Assembly: GCF_016583765.1 (NCBI RefSeq) | Contig: NZ_NRRR01000004.1 | Span: forward strand, 124,001-188,000 | Source: Chromatium weissei | GTDB lineage: Bacteria > Pseudomonadota > Gammaproteobacteria > Chromatiales > Chromatiaceae | Length of the DNA stretch: 64,000 nucleotides | Direction: 5' to 3' | In this document: piece after piece, positions 17,215 to 27,809 of the stretch | Position numbering within the stretch: position 1 is the first letter of the stretch | Layout: each line of letters begins with the position of its first letter | Notes under the pieces: generated by a model | Told to the model about the DNA's origin: nothing | Database searches by the model: none | The model's input: the letters and a program-made list of their open reading frames with translations, nothing else | Program-made: the position numbers and the translations under genes

Positions 17215-17580
17215 TTACATTTCTTGCGGCAATGGCGGTGGTTGATCCGCCAGCATGGCTTCCAATCGCGCAACTTCTTGTTGAAAATCAATTGGAAGCG
17301 CCGTTTTTAACGGCAGCAACTGTCTTAAAATTGCCATTGCTTGATCGAGTTGATCATTCGCCAAAGCGTTTCTTAATTGTTCAATCAATTGGGTTACGGT
17401 TTCAACATTCTGATTTGCTTCGCGTTTAGCGGCTTCATCAGGCGAAATGAAACGTTCCCACGTCAGCGCGAGACTTTGCCAAAACTGCTGCGCAGCAGCT
17501 GACAATGACGGTGCAGAAAGTTGTGCTGAACAGCCATAAAACAGCGGCAACATGATGATAATGCAAATAAAGCGGCGCAT
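17215..17580 (-). CDS. Small lipoprotein of unknown function
   Basis: 121 residues. A short signal peptide (FICIIIMLPL) ends in lipobox LFYGC. The mature part is mostly helical, with a Gln/Leu-rich segment (TVTQLIEQLRNALANDQLDQAMAIL) that looks like one helical hairpin, and a proline-rich end (PPPLPQEM). No family is recognised. It starts 9 bp after the sspB stop on the same strand, so it is probably the last gene of the sspA-sspB transcript. Confidence 0.7.
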   Translation of the reverse strand: MRRFICIIIMLPLFYGCSAQLSAPSLSAAAQQFWQSLALTWERFISPDEAAKREANQNVETVTQLIEQLRNALANDQLDQAMAILRQLLPLKTALPIDFQQEVARLEAMLADQPPPLPQEM

Positions 17581-17589
17581 GATGGCATG

Positions 17590-18024
17590 TCACTTGATGA
17601 TTTTAAGGCTGGGCGCTTTGCCTTTGCCTTTCGGTTTATTCGGCGAGGTCGGCGAGCCTCCGCCAATCGCTTTGAGTGTGGGACCTGCGGGCGGCGTGTC
17701 TGGAGAATCGGGATAAATCGGGTCTGGAAACATCATTCCCTGATTGGTTTCGCGGGTGAAGATGCCGAGCACCGCCTCCGTTGGCAGCATAATTTCGCGG
17801 GCAATGCCGCCAAAACGGGCGTTAAGCGTAATCCAATCATTGCCAATGACCAATCCATGCACGGCGCTCGGCGTGACATTCAGCACGATTTGACCGGCAG
17901 TAACGAACTCCAACGGCACCTGCGTTGCGGGATAATTCGCATCCACCACGAGATGTGGCGTCATCTGGTTATCCAGAATCCACTCGTAAAGTGCGCGAAT
18001 GAGATAGGGTTTGCTGGAAGTCAT
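17590..18024 (-). CDS. sspB: ClpXP adaptor SspB
   Basis: 144-residue stringent starvation protein B, which tethers ssrA-tagged proteins to ClpXP. The start MTSSKPYLIRALYEWILDNQ at 18024 is the family start; an upstream extension is not conserved in appearance. The substrate-binding fold (PHLVVDA, VLNVTPSAV, ARFGG) spans about 1-105. A flexible Pro/Gly-rich linker follows and ends in KGKGKAPSLKIIK, the ClpX-binding tail type. It lies 20 bp after sspA. Confidence 0.95.
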   Translation of the reverse strand: MTSSKPYLIRALYEWILDNQMTPHLVVDANYPATQVPLEFVTAGQIVLNVTPSAVHGLVIGNDWITLNARFGGIAREIMLPTEAVLGIFTRETNQGMMFPDPIYPDSPDTPPAGPTLKAIGGGSPTSPNKPKGKGKAPSLKIIK

Positions 18025-18044
18025 GGCAGCATCAACCTGTGCGT

Positions 18045-18653
18045 TCAACGTCCAATATCCGCAATCATCTCCTTTTCCGCCTCGGTGAGACTGAGGCGAA
18101 AGGCTTCCCAAACAAAGATGCGTTTTTTGTATAGGTTAATTGCATTGGCTTGTTGCGGTAATTCAATACCTAATAACGGCAAGCGATATAACAATGGCGC
18201 AACGCAACAATCCACCAATGAAAACTCATCGCTCATAAAGAATTTATGTGCTGCAAAAACTGGTGCAGTGACAATTAAACTCTCACGCAATTCTTTACGC
18301 GCTTTATTTGCGTCATCGTGTTTACCTTTCAAAATGCGGCGCATTAACGAATACCAATCTTGATCAATGCGATACATAAATAAACGGGCGCTGGCGCGAG
18401 AAACGGGATCAACTGGTAATAATGGTGGATGCGGAAAACGTTCATCAAGGTATTCCATGATGATGCGTGATTCGTAAAGATGCAGGTCACGATCAACAAA
18501 GGTCGGAACAGTGCCATAGGGATTTACCTCTAATACTTCACGAGGCAAGTTATGCGCATCCACATTCACGACTTCAACCGTAATGCCTTTTTCGGCAAGC
18601 ACCATTCTGACGCGGTGACAATAAGGGCAAATGGGGTCAGAAAATAACATCAT
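18045..18653 (-). CDS. sspA: Stringent starvation protein A (GST-fold)
   Basis: 202-residue protein with an N-terminal thioredoxin-fold GST domain and a helical C-terminal domain. In E. coli SspA binds RNA polymerase and alters promoter use in stationary phase. Conserved motifs are YGTVPTFVDRDLHLYESRIIMEYL and the helical region with FSLVDCCVAPLLYRL. It carries CPYC at residues 9-12, a glutaredoxin-like motif that E. coli SspA lacks. The order petC-sspA-sspB is standard in this group. The long gap before it (18654-18919) probably contains its own promoter. Confidence 0.93.
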   Translation of the reverse strand: MMLFSDPICPYCHRVRMVLAEKGITVEVVNVDAHNLPREVLEVNPYGTVPTFVDRDLHLYESRIIMEYLDERFPHPPLLPVDPVSRASARLFMYRIDQDWYSLMRRILKGKHDDANKARKELRESLIVTAPVFAAHKFFMSDEFSLVDCCVAPLLYRLPLLGIELPQQANAINLYKKRIFVWEAFRLSLTEAEKEMIADIGR

Positions 18654-18880
18654 TACAATTCATCCGATTGCAGTCACTGCCAGATTGTGATTTCCGAGAG
18701 TGGAATTGTGTGTGGCAGACTTGATAAAGACAGATTGCTAACCATTCTGGATTAGCGACTTTAGAATACGAAAAGATTTGATTGTTCTGATAATGACGCG
18801 CTCAAGCTGCGAAATAAAGCGGATATATCATTGCAGTAGATAGGTGAAGCGGACGGTGTGCAATACGTTAAAAGTTAGCG

Positions 18881-18907
18881 ATGACCCGCGTCAGAAACGC
18901 GGGTCAT
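18881..18907. terminator. 10-bp stem hairpin after petC
   Basis: ATGACCCGCG (18881-18890) and CGCGGGTCAT (18898-18907) form a perfect 10-bp stem with a 7-base loop, 13 bp past the petC stop. In the petC direction no T-run follows directly; TTTT follows on the other strand. It still best fits transcript 3'-end protection or termination of petABC. Confidence 0.65.
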
Positions 18908-18919
18908 TTTAATCAACGC

Positions 18920-19651
18920 TTAATGAATGTCTTTCCAGAATTCCTTCTTCATTAAATAAGCCAAAATGAAGAGGACACCGAGGAATAACAATACATAAAC
19001 GCCCAGCCGTTGACGTTCTAATTGGATTGGTTCACCGGCATAGGTTAAAAACGCGGTGATGTCCCGCACCATGTTGTCGTATTCCTTGGGTGATAACGAG
19101 CCTTCCTTGACCAATTTGACTCCGACAACCACCGGCGTTCCACCGGCTTGATGATGATCAAATACAGGTTCTTGCACACCCTGCAGATTGCTCAAACCAT
19201 GTGGCATGGCAACCAATGGAAACATGAGGTTGTTAACGCCATAAGGACGCGTTGCATCAACGTAGAAGCTCTTGAGATAGGTGTACACCCAGTCCGGTGA
19301 GCGCCAGCGCGTGACCAACGTGAGGTCTGGAATCACCACGCCGAACCATTTGAGCTGATCATCAGCGCGCATGGCGTTTTCCATCAAATCACCCGGCTTG
19401 GCATCGCCAAACAGTAGGTTTTCGCGCAAGGTGACTTCATCGATGCCGAGGTCTTTCGCCAAACGGTTGTAACGCATGTATTGCAGCGAATGACAGCCCA
19501 TGCAGTAGTTGACGAAGTATTTTGCACCGCGCTGCAATGAGGCTTGATCGTGCAGATCGATGTTAGAACTTTGCAGAGCTGGCCCGCCCGTATTTGCCAA
19601 CAACAGGGTTGGCGACAACAGCAACAGGGCAGCAATAATCAGCTTTCTCAT
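18920..19651 (-). CDS. petC: Cytochrome c1 of the bc1 complex
   Basis: 243 residues. The signal peptide ends near LLLAN. Covalent heme site CMGCH lies at 50-54, the axial Met is in VAMPHGLSN, and one C-terminal membrane anchor (YVLLFLGVLFILAYLMKKEF) is present. It carries electrons from the Rieske protein to soluble cytochrome c. Its start overlaps the end of petB by 4 bp (ATGA), indicating translational coupling. Confidence 0.97.
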   Translation of the reverse strand: MRKLIIAALLLLSPTLLLANTGGPALQSSNIDLHDQASLQRGAKYFVNYCMGCHSLQYMRYNRLAKDLGIDEVTLRENLLFGDAKPGDLMENAMRADDQLKWFGVVIPDLTLVTRWRSPDWVYTYLKSFYVDATRPYGVNNLMFPLVAMPHGLSNLQGVQEPVFDHHQAGGTPVVVGVKLVKEGSLSPKEYDNMVRDITAFLTYAGEPIQLERQRLGVYVLLFLGVLFILAYLMKKEFWKDIH

Positions 19652-20892
19652 GCGGTGACCCTCTCTGGAACGGGCTTGGTCTTATCCAGTGAACTGTAGA
19701 TCGGCATCAACAGGAAGAAGGCGAAATACAACACCGTGAAGATTTGCGACAGCAGCGTAGACAAATCCGATGCTGGCTGCATTCCCAACCACGCCAGCAC
19801 CACGAAGGACACGGCAAAGATTGCTAACGCCACCTTGAAAATCGGACCCTTGTAACGAATGGATTTCACCGGACTGCGATCTAACCACGGCAGCACGAAG
19901 AAAATCAGAATCGCACCAAACATCACCACCACGCCGGGGAATTGTGAACCCCACAGCGGCGGCACTGCGCGTAACATCGCGTAATACGGCGTGAAATACC
20001 ACACCGGCGCAATGTGCGGCGGAGTCAACATCGGATTTGCTGGTTGGAAATTCGGTGCTTCTAAGAAGATGCCGCCCATCGTTGGGGCGTAAAACATTAC
20101 CCAACTGAAGAACGCGAGAAATACCACCACGCCCATCAAATCCTTCACCGTGTAATACGGGTGGAATGGAATGCCGTCTGCTGGCGCTTTGTCGCTCCAC
20201 CGATTGCCTTTCGGGCCGTCTTTGATTTCGATGCCATCGGGATTGTTCGAGCCGACGTGATGCAGCGCGACAATGTGAATAAACACCAAGGCTGCCAACA
20301 CGAATGGCAGTAAGAAATGGAATGCAAAGAAGCGGTTAAGCGTGACATCAGAGATGACGTAATCGCCGCGCACCCACACCGACAGGTCATCACCAACCAC
20401 TGGTACTGCCGCAAACAGGTTCACGATCACCTGTGCGCCCCAGTACGACATTTGACCCCAAGGCAGCAAATAGCCAAAGAAGGCTGTTGCCATCATTGCC
20501 AGATAGATCACCACACCGAGAATCCACAGCAATTCACGCGGTTTGCGATAGGAACCCCACAGCAATGCACGGAACATGTGTAGATAAATCACAATGAAAA
20601 ACATTGATGCGCCGGTGGAGTGCATGTAGCGAATGAGCCAGCCCCAATCGACATCGCGCATGATGTATTCAACGGAGGCAAAAGCGAGCGCGGCATCTGG
20701 TTTGTAATTCATCGCCAGCCAAATGCCGGTGACGATTTGAATGACTAACGTCAAAATTGCCAACGAACCAAAAAACGACCAGAAGTTCAGGTTCTTAGGT
20801 GCGTAGTATTCGGCGAGATGCGCCTTCCAAGTTTCTGTCAGCGGAAAGCGTTTATCGATCCAACTGGCATTTGCATTTTTTTCTGCGCTCAT
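19648..20892 (-). CDS. petB: Cytochrome b of the bc1 complex
   Basis: 414-residue quinol-oxidising membrane subunit. Helix B carries YMHSTGASMFFIVIYLHMFR and helix D carries FHFLLPFVLAALVFIHIVALHHVGS, giving the two His pairs for hemes bL and bH. The Qo motif is a PEWY-type site, here read as APVWYFTPYYAMLR, so the Pro-Glu-Trp-Tyr loop is PVWY as in many gammaproteobacteria. It starts at the last base of petA and overlaps petC by 4 bp. Confidence 0.96.
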   Translation of the reverse strand: MSAEKNANASWIDKRFPLTETWKAHLAEYYAPKNLNFWSFFGSLAILTLVIQIVTGIWLAMNYKPDAALAFASVEYIMRDVDWGWLIRYMHSTGASMFFIVIYLHMFRALLWGSYRKPRELLWILGVVIYLAMMATAFFGYLLPWGQMSYWGAQVIVNLFAAVPVVGDDLSVWVRGDYVISDVTLNRFFAFHFLLPFVLAALVFIHIVALHHVGSNNPDGIEIKDGPKGNRWSDKAPADGIPFHPYYTVKDLMGVVVFLAFFSWVMFYAPTMGGIFLEAPNFQPANPMLTPPHIAPVWYFTPYYAMLRAVPPLWGSQFPGVVVMFGAILIFFVLPWLDRSPVKSIRYKGPIFKVALAIFAVSFVVLAWLGMQPASDLSTLLSQIFTVLYFAFFLLMPIYSSLDKTKPVPERVTA

Positions 20893-21488
20893 CAGGCCGC
20901 TCCTCCTCGATCTTCACCAATCAGGATGGTGGTGGCGTTGAGATAGGTGTGCTTGGGAATATAAAGATTGGTCGGCGCGGGCACGTTTTTGAACACTCGC
21001 GCTGCAAGGTCAAAGCGTGAACCGTGACACGGGCAGTGAAAACCACCCTTCCAATCTGCGCCAAGGTCTTCCGTTCCAAATTCAGGACGATAGGTTGGCG
21101 AACAGCCCAAATGGGTACAGATACCAATCGCCACTAAATACTCCGGCTTAATGGATCGCGTCGGATTCTGGCAATACGGCGGTTGATGATCGACCTCAGA
21201 TTTTGGGTCAACCAGTTTGGGATCATTGCTTGCCAGCGCAGCGATCATTTCAGGCGTGCGATGCACCACCCAAATCGGCTTACCGCGCCACTTCACCCGC
21301 AGCAATGCTCCAGGTTCTAACTTACTGACATCTGCCTCGACTGGTGCACCGGCGGCCCGAGCGCGTGCGCTAGGGTTCATCGATGCGACGAACGGGACAA
21401 GTGCATAACCAGTACCGACGGCACCGACTACGCTGGTTGCAGCGACGAGCAGTCGTCGCCTCATTTTGTTCACGCCTTCCGCGCTCAT
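20892..21488 (-). CDS. petA: Rieske iron-sulfur subunit of the bc1 complex
   Basis: 198 residues. An N-terminal segment with MRRRLLVAATSVVGAVG resembles a Tat-dependent anchor. The Rieske cluster motifs are CTHLGC and CPCHGSRFD. The start at 21488 is chosen for GGGGGA eight bases upstream; a 17-residue upstream extension is unlikely. First gene of petABC, with a 1-bp overlap into petB. Confidence 0.97.
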   Translation of the reverse strand: MSAEGVNKMRRRLLVAATSVVGAVGTGYALVPFVASMNPSARARAAGAPVEADVSKLEPGALLRVKWRGKPIWVVHRTPEMIAALASNDPKLVDPKSEVDHQPPYCQNPTRSIKPEYLVAIGICTHLGCSPTYRPEFGTEDLGADWKGGFHCPCHGSRFDLAARVFKNVPAPTNLYIPKHTYLNATTILIGEDRGGAA

Positions 21489-21691
21489 AAGCCAATATCC
21501 CCCGGCTGTTTCGAACGCGACTGCAACGCTCTCAGTCACTTCTACGCAGCTTGGATGAAACGTTCAGGTGGAAAATAAGAATATGACGATTGTCTGTAAA
21601 ATCGACCGCGCATTCTCTGCGATTCCCGTGAAAAAGGTCAAGGAAAAAGCGAGTAAATAACGGTTTAATCGCGATTTTCAGTCATGTTCGT

Positions 21692-22444
21692 CTATGCCGG
21701 ATTATCGATCTCGACGAATTGGTGCCACAGTCCAAACTGTTCCGCGAGGTGCGCACCGAGCGCTTGAACACCGTAGCGTTCGGTTGCGTGATGACCCGCA
21801 GCGAGATAACAGATGCCGTGTTCACGCGCTTGATGCGTGGTTTGCTCACTGATTTCGCCACTTAAAAACGCATCCACACCCAACGCGGCAGCCTGTTCCA
21901 AATGACCCTGACCACCTCCGCTGCACCACGCGATTCGTTCAAGCATTCCCTGTTTGCCGTCGACCAGCGTGACTGGTCGCCCCAACTGCAAGGAAACTTG
22001 ATTTGCAAAGGTTATTGGTAACACCGGCAGCGCCAGCCGACCGACCCACACCAGACCCTTGCCGAGCGCCGTTGGTTCCCCATCACAGAAACCAAGCTGC
22101 TGACCCAGCATCGCGTTATTGCCGAGCAGCGAATGTGCATCGAGCGGCAAATGATAAGCGATCAAACTTGCGCCCGCTCTGAGCAATGTCCTTGCGCGCT
22201 GACCTTTTATGCCAACCAAACAGGGATTCTCGTTATTCCAGAACCAACCGTGATGTACCACAATCGCATCTGCTTGCAGCGCCAGCGCCGCTTCCAATAA
22301 CGCCGCACTCGCCGTGACTCCGGTAACCAATCGTTGAATCGGACGCTCGCCCTCCACTTGCAGCCCGTTTGGCATGTAATCCGTAAACGCCGCCGTACCG
22401 AGCAGTTCATCACAATAAGCGACTAAAGCACGGATTTCGATCAT
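21692..22444 (-). CDS. Nif3-like dinuclear-metal hexameric protein (YbgI)
   Basis: 250 residues of the Nif3/YbgI family, toroidal hexamers with a two-metal site. E. coli YbgI is linked to GTP cyclohydrolase-like activity or DNA repair, but its role is unsettled. Metal ligands are visible in VHHGWFW and YHLPLDAH near the N-terminus, and in GHHATERYG near the C-terminus. The start MIEIRAL at 22444 has AGGA nine bases upstream. It is divergent from coaD. In many relatives it sits by petA, as here. Confidence 0.88.
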   Translation of the reverse strand: MIEIRALVAYCDELLGTAAFTDYMPNGLQVEGERPIQRLVTGVTASAALLEAALALQADAIVVHHGWFWNNENPCLVGIKGQRARTLLRAGASLIAYHLPLDAHSLLGNNAMLGQQLGFCDGEPTALGKGLVWVGRLALPVLPITFANQVSLQLGRPVTLVDGKQGMLERIAWCSGGGQGHLEQAAALGVDAFLSGEISEQTTHQAREHGICYLAAGHHATERYGVQALGAHLAEQFGLWHQFVEIDNPA

Positions 22445-22564
22445 AATTTGCATTCCTAAAATGTAAAACTGTGGGCACGGCAGCCGCGATGGCTGGCTTT
22501 TCATGCTGCAAATGAACTGTCAAACTTGCACGAAATGCGCATCAGCGCCAACAACAGGAAATAG

Positions 22565-23044
<480 letters not shown>

Positions 23045-23082
23045 TATCCGCCGGTTCTATTTCACCCACAACCGAACGTTAG

Positions 23083-23343
<261 letters not shown>

Positions 23344-23369
23344 TTCATTCAAAGCGAGTGAACGAATAA

Positions 23370-23404
23370 CCAGAAGCCCCATTACGGGGCTTCTGGCTAT
23401 TTGA
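23370..23404 (+). terminator. Bidirectional terminator between ferredoxin and purC
   Basis: CCAGAAGCCCC (23370-23380) pairs perfectly with GGGGCTTCTGG (23386-23396), loop ATTAC, followed by CTATTTG. It serves the coaD-ferredoxin transcript and faces the convergent purC end. Confidence 0.88.
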
Positions 23405-23423
23405 AGTTAAAAAAGCGTATTGT

Positions 23424-24317
23424 TTAAGCTGTTAGTCGCTGTTCTGCTTCACGATATTTTTCAGCCGTGCGGTCAATAATTTCTTGCGGTATTTGCGGTC
23501 CCGGTGGCGTTTTATTCCAATTCAGTGTTTCCAAATAATCCCGCACAAATTGCTTATCAAAACTCGGTGGACTACTGCCCAATTGATATTGATCAGCAGG
23601 CCAAAACCGCGATGAATCTGGCGTTAACACCTCATCAATTAAATGTAATTTGCCGTGATCATCAAGACCAAATTCAAACTTGGTATCGGCAATAATAATG
23701 CCGCGCTCGGCTGCATAGCGCGCACAATTCGCGTAAATCGCCAAACTTAATGTCCGCACCTGCTCGGCTAAATTCGCACCGAGTAATTTAACTGTCTGTG
23801 CAAAATCAACATTTTCGTCATGGTCACCGAGTTCGGCTTTGGTTGACGGCGTGTAAATGGGTTCCGGCAATTGCTCCGCCTGCCGCAATCCCGCTGGCAA
23901 CGTAATGCCGCACACCGCGCCGTTGCGCTGATAATCTTTCCAGCCAGAACCAATGAGATAGCCGCGCACAATGGCTTCAATCGGCAGTGGTTTAAGACGA
24001 CGCACCACGACGGCGCGATCACCCAATTGCGCCAATTCAGTCAAATCAGTAATCACGGCAGTCACGGGAATTTGTGCGAGATGATTCGACACCAGATGCG
24101 CGGTGCGGGCGAACCAGAAATTGCTCACGCGAGTCAGCACTTCGCCTTTACCGGGAATGGGTTGCGGCAGCACGACATCGAATGCCGACAGCCGATCAGT
24201 GGCGACCACCAGCAAATGATCGACTCCGACCTGATAAAGATCGCGCACCTTGCCGCGTCCGAGCAGCGGTAAACTGGATAAAGTGGATTCGTAAAGCGCA
24301 GAAGTATTTGATTTCAA
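23424..24317 (-). CDS. purC: SAICAR synthetase
   Basis: 297 residues; joins aspartate to CAIR in purine synthesis. The kinase-like fold begins with [14 protein letters not shown] (ATP site) and continues through [17 protein letters not shown], the long-type signature. [11 protein letters not shown] and [14 protein letters not shown] follow. The length matches the long, yeast-like class rather than the 237-residue E. coli form. It overlaps fpr by 4 bp (ATGA), so it is translated from the same message. Confidence 0.96.
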   Translation of the reverse strand: MKSNTSALYESTLSSLPLLGRGKVRDLYQVGVDHLLVVATDRLSAFDVVLPQPIPGKGEVLTRVSNFWFARTAHLVSNHLAQIPVTAVITDLTELAQLGDRAVVVRRLKPLPIEAIVRGYLIGSGWKDYQRNGAVCGITLPAGLRQAEQLPEPIYTPSTKAELGDHDENVDFAQTVKLLGANLAEQVRTLSLAIYANCARYAAERGIIIADTKFEFGLDDHGKLHLIDEVLTPDSSRFWPADQYQLGSSPPSFDKQFVRDYLETLNWNKTPPGPQIPQEIIDRTAEKYREAEQRLTA

Positions 24318-25057
24318 TGGTATTGCTCCGTAGTGTAATGACCGGGTGTTTGGCGACGATGCCGCACCAATCCTCGCGCTTCCAGAATGATTTTTGCGTC
24401 TTTAATCATCGCCGAATTGCCGCACAGCATGACGTGACTGGTCGCTGGGTCGATGGTCAAGCCAACGGCAGCTTCCAATTCGCCATTGGTCAATAAATCG
24501 GTGATGCGACCGTTTAGCGCGTGAGCATTTTGTTCTCGACTGACTGCCGCAATCACGCGAAACCGTTCGCCATAACGTTCGCCAATTTCTGCCAGCAGAT
24601 TTTGATAAGCTAAATCAGCAACTTGACGCACGCCGTGAACGAGAATCACCCGCTGAAACCGCTCCCACGGCTCGGCACTGCGCAGAATCGACAGATAAAC
24701 GCCCAGCCCCGTTCCCGTCGCCAGTAACCACAGCGTTTCAGCGGGCATCACCGTTTCCAACGTAAAAATTCCGCCCGCATCTGCGGTTAACCACACGGAA
24801 TCACCGCAATTTAATACTGATAGCGGAGCAGTTAATGAACCGCCATTCACTTCATTAAAAAAGATTTCTAATGGACGCTCATGCGGCGCATTCACTAAAG
24901 AATAAGGTCGTCCAATACGTTCACCCGCAATATCGAGCGCAACCTTAATATACTGACCGGCTTTGAAAGCATGAATTGGCGCATCGAATTGCAAACTATA
25001 CAGCCCTTCTGCCCATTGCCGTTTACTGACCACGCGTCCTTTTACCCATTCGCTCAT
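24314..25057 (-). CDS. fpr: Ferredoxin/flavodoxin-NADP reductase
   Basis: 247 residues. The FAD-binding beta-barrel has RPYSLVNAP, and the NADP domain has [15 protein letters not shown] and [14 protein letters not shown]. It moves electrons between NADPH and ferredoxin or flavodoxin. The C-terminus ends HYTTEQYH, the bacterial subclass lacking a terminal Trp extension. It could serve the YfhL ferredoxin coded 1 kb away. First gene of a two-gene unit with purC. Confidence 0.93.
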   Translation of the reverse strand: MSEWVKGRVVSKRQWAEGLYSLQFDAPIHAFKAGQYIKVALDIAGERIGRPYSLVNAPHERPLEIFFNEVNGGSLTAPLSVLNCGDSVWLTADAGGIFTLETVMPAETLWLLATGTGLGVYLSILRSAEPWERFQRVILVHGVRQVADLAYQNLLAEIGERYGERFRVIAAVSREQNAHALNGRITDLLTNGELEAAVGLTIDPATSHVMLCGNSAMIKDAKIILEARGLVRHRRQTPGHYTTEQYH

Positions 25058-25207
25058 TATTGATTCCCGAATTGTTTATTATGCGTTATTACTGCAATTG
25101 CACAGCGAAGTATTCGTATTTTCCCATGATTGGCGCGTCGGCAACTATTGCAATCCTGCGGCGACTACTCAATCTAACAGCCATCATCACGTTGAAGGCA
25201 ATATGCC

Positions 25208-25762
25208 ATGAAAAACACGCTATTTGCATTGAGTTTAGCGGCAATCACACCGGCATTGGCTGCCGAGTCTCAATCCTGTTCCGCGCTACTTGATCTCGAG
25301 GTGCGCCGTCTCGCCAGCGATGAGCGCGTCAATCTCTGTCAAGCCTATGCGGGAAAAGTGATTTTGATCGTCAATACCGCCAGCAAATGCGGATTTACCT
25401 CGCAATACGCTGGGCTGGAGGCGCTCTATCACAAATACAAAGAGCGCGGATTGGTGGTGCTGGGTTTTCCATCAAATGACTTTGCTAATCAAGAGCCTGG
25501 CGCAGAAACCGAGATTCAAAACTTTTGTCGTCTCACCTATTCCGTTGAATTTCCGATGTTTGAAAAGGTCAGCGTCAAACGCGGAAATGCTGCTCCGCTA
25601 TTTGAACGCCTCGCGGCTGCTGGTGCACCCTATCCGAAATGGAATTTTTATAAATACCTGATTGATCGTCATGGTAATTTTATCGATCATTACATCAGCA
25701 CCACTGCACCAGACAGTACCAAAATAATGAAAAAAATCGAAGAACTGTTAATTGCGCCATGA
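25208..25762 (+). CDS. Secreted glutathione peroxidase-like protein
   Basis: 184 residues with a signal peptide (FALSLAAITPALA) placing it in the periplasm. The peroxidatic Cys61 lies in NTASKCGFTSQY. The rest of the active site is Gln in FPSNDFANQEPG and Trp/Asn in PKWNFYKYLI. Bacterial enzymes of this type usually work with thioredoxin rather than glutathione, so the reductant is uncertain. It stands alone, divergent from fpr. Confidence 0.92.
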   Translation: MKNTLFALSLAAITPALAAESQSCSALLDLEVRRLASDERVNLCQAYAGKVILIVNTASKCGFTSQYAGLEALYHKYKERGLVVLGFPSNDFANQEPGAETEIQNFCRLTYSVEFPMFEKVSVKRGNAAPLFERLAAAGAPYPKWNFYKYLIDRHGNFIDHYISTTAPDSTKIMKKIEELLIAP

Positions 25763-25904
25763 TATTAAGCGACTGCTCAAAAAAGAATTGACGTTTAATT
25801 AACTGTCGGTGCGCGGTGATTCATAAAAACACAGTCGTCACTGACAATGATTCACTGAAAAAGAAATTAACGCTTATTTCAACTCTGCTTTTAGGAATTC
25901 ATTT

Positions 25905-27212
25905 ATGGCGCTGCCATTCAAAGAACATCCATTGCGTTATCAAGGCGTTGCGGAATTACATGCCCGCACTTACGAATCACTGCAAGCGCCAGCGCGAGTA
26001 TCGCATATCGCGGCCATTTGCGGCGAAAAGGGCAGTGGACGCAATATCAAACATCTATTCAAATTGCTCGAACACTATGGCGTGCCATTGCCGGAAACGG
26101 TGGAGCAACATTATTTTGCTGTGCTCGGCGATATTCAAATGCGCTGGGAACGTCATACCGAATTCGTCACCTATACCTTTAGTAAATCAGGTGAATACGA
26201 ACATCCTTTTCATTCAGATGTGCTATCTGAATTACCTGAAGAATGGTTACGCGAATTGCCCGGTGAAGTCGTCACAGTAGTCGCGTTGGCATTAGATGCG
26301 ACCACAATGCCAGAACGCAGTGCTGAAGAATTAAATACGCTATTTGAAGGTAATGCGTTAATTGGTTCCGAAGTCGTCGGCGGTATGGCACGAGCGTGGT
26401 CAGATTTGCGTATTCACGCGGATGGAGTCTCTCGTATTCTATTGCGCGATCAGGGTTTATCCGCTAATCAAGCCGGACGATTAGTTAAACGCTTTTTAGA
26501 AATCAATGCGTATCGCGCAATGGCAATTCTCGGTTTACCAGAAGCGCGAGAAGTAAATCTGTGTTTAAGTAATGCAGATCGGCGTTTAGTTAATGTTGCA
26601 GCACGAATGACCGATGCTGAATTGGGATGTGGCGTTCCTGATGCGGAATTGCTCGCCGAATTAACTGCATTAGCCGCCGAAATTGAAGCCGTTGCAGCGC
26701 GCACCAGTTCCCGTTTTGAAGCCTCTCGCGCTTATTATAGCGTCGTCGTACAACGCCTCGATCAATTGCGTCAACGTCGAATTGAAGGTCTACAAACCTT
26801 TACTGAATTTTTAGAAGCACGACTCGCACCAGCAATTGCCACCTGCAATTCAACGTCTAAACGTCAACAGGATTTAGCTGAACGTGCTGCGCGTTTAACC
26901 AGCTTATTGCGAGCGCGAGTTGAAGTGCAATTGCAAGAACAAAATCGTAGTCTATTGGAATCAATGGATCGGCGCGCACAATTGCAATTGCGTTTACAGG
27001 AAACTGTCGAAGGACTTTCAGTCATTGCAATTGGTTATTACGGCGTTGGTTTAGTCGGTTATTTGCTCAAAGGATTAGAAGCACACGGCTGGCTAATTCA
27101 TGCCACCTATGTCACCGGTCTTGCAGCGCCGCTCATTGTTCTCATTGCGTGGCTGGGTATTCGCCGAATGAAAGAACGGCTATTGGAAGCAGAAGAAACT
27201 ACTGAACATTAG
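25905..27212 (+). CDS. DUF3422 membrane protein
   Basis: 435 residues. The N-terminal soluble domain opens HPLRYQGVAELHARTYESLQAPARVSHIA, a hallmark of DUF3422. It contains RWERHTEFVTYTF, a long helical/coiled-coil region (about 245-375), and two C-terminal membrane helices (about 380-420). The family is predicted to be membrane-anchored with unknown function. A good ribosome site (AGGAATT) precedes the ATG at 25905. It overlaps the convergent protease gene by 14 bp. TCACTGACAA, also seen upstream of two other membrane-protein genes, occurs 60 bp before the start. Confidence 0.85.
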   Translation: MALPFKEHPLRYQGVAELHARTYESLQAPARVSHIAAICGEKGSGRNIKHLFKLLEHYGVPLPETVEQHYFAVLGDIQMRWERHTEFVTYTFSKSGEYEHPFHSDVLSELPEEWLRELPGEVVTVVALALDATTMPERSAEELNTLFEGNALIGSEVVGGMARAWSDLRIHADGVSRILLRDQGLSANQAGRLVKRFLEINAYRAMAILGLPEAREVNLCLSNADRRLVNVAARMTDAELGCGVPDAELLAELTALAAEIEAVAARTSSRFEASRAYYSVVVQRLDQLRQRRIEGLQTFTEFLEARLAPAIATCNSTSKRQQDLAERAARLTSLLRARVEVQLQEQNRSLLESMDRRAQLQLRLQETVEGLSVIAIGYYGVGLVGYLLKGLEAHGWLIHATYVTGLAAPLIVLIAWLGIRRMKERLLEAEETTEH

Positions 27213-27768
27213 CCGGACGCAATGTTAATTGACCATTGGCTAATAACAATTCCATATATTTAAGATAAGACATGCCGAGCAACACCCGTTCGCTCTGCAT
27301 GTTCGGTAATATCGTTGCTTTAATGCGTGAAGCAATCAATCCACCAACTTCCACTTGATCAAGCCATGCCGACCAAGTTGGTACATCACCATTCCCCGTC
27401 ATACTTATTCCGCCCGGTGTTAATTGCAATTTCAATCGCTGCGCCAGCGCATACGGCAATGCAACATCTACCGAGCCCGTATCAATTAAAAACTCCACCG
27501 GTTCACCGTTAATTCGCCCACCAGTGACGTATTGATTCACATCATTCGGACGCAATACCACTTGCATCACGCCCGATGCACCCAAATACGCAACTGGATT
27601 GGGATTAGGATTGTCATTGACATCTCCATGTAACCAATGCGCCAGCAGAATAAATAGCAAAGTCATTACCGCAAAAACTACGCCACCGCTGGCCTGTTTA
27701 AACCAGAATGTCTGCATCATTTTTTTAATTTGCTGGCGCTTTGAAATACTCAATGTCGTAATCCTCAT
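27199..27768 (-). CDS. Membrane-anchored retropepsin-like aspartic protease (clan AA)
   Basis: 189 residues. One membrane helix lies at about 29-47, and a single-copy pepsin-like domain carries the active-site FLIDTGS (Asp96). It ends with MSYLKYMELLLANGQLTL, as in the TIGR02281 clan AA family. The active enzyme is expected to be a dimer facing the periplasm. Its substrate is unknown. It shares a 14-bp overlap with the convergent DUF3422 gene. Confidence 0.88.
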   Translation of the reverse strand: MRITTLSISKRQQIKKMMQTFWFKQASGGVVFAVMTLLFILLAHWLHGDVNDNPNPNPVAYLGASGVMQVVLRPNDVNQYVTGGRINGEPVEFLIDTGSVDVALPYALAQRLKLQLTPGGISMTGNGDVPTWSAWLDQVEVGGLIASRIKATILPNMQSERVLLGMSYLKYMELLLANGQLTLRPANVQ

Positions 27769-27809
27769 TAAATAAAAACGATGCCGAAACCAGCTTAAAA
27801 GCTATTTAT

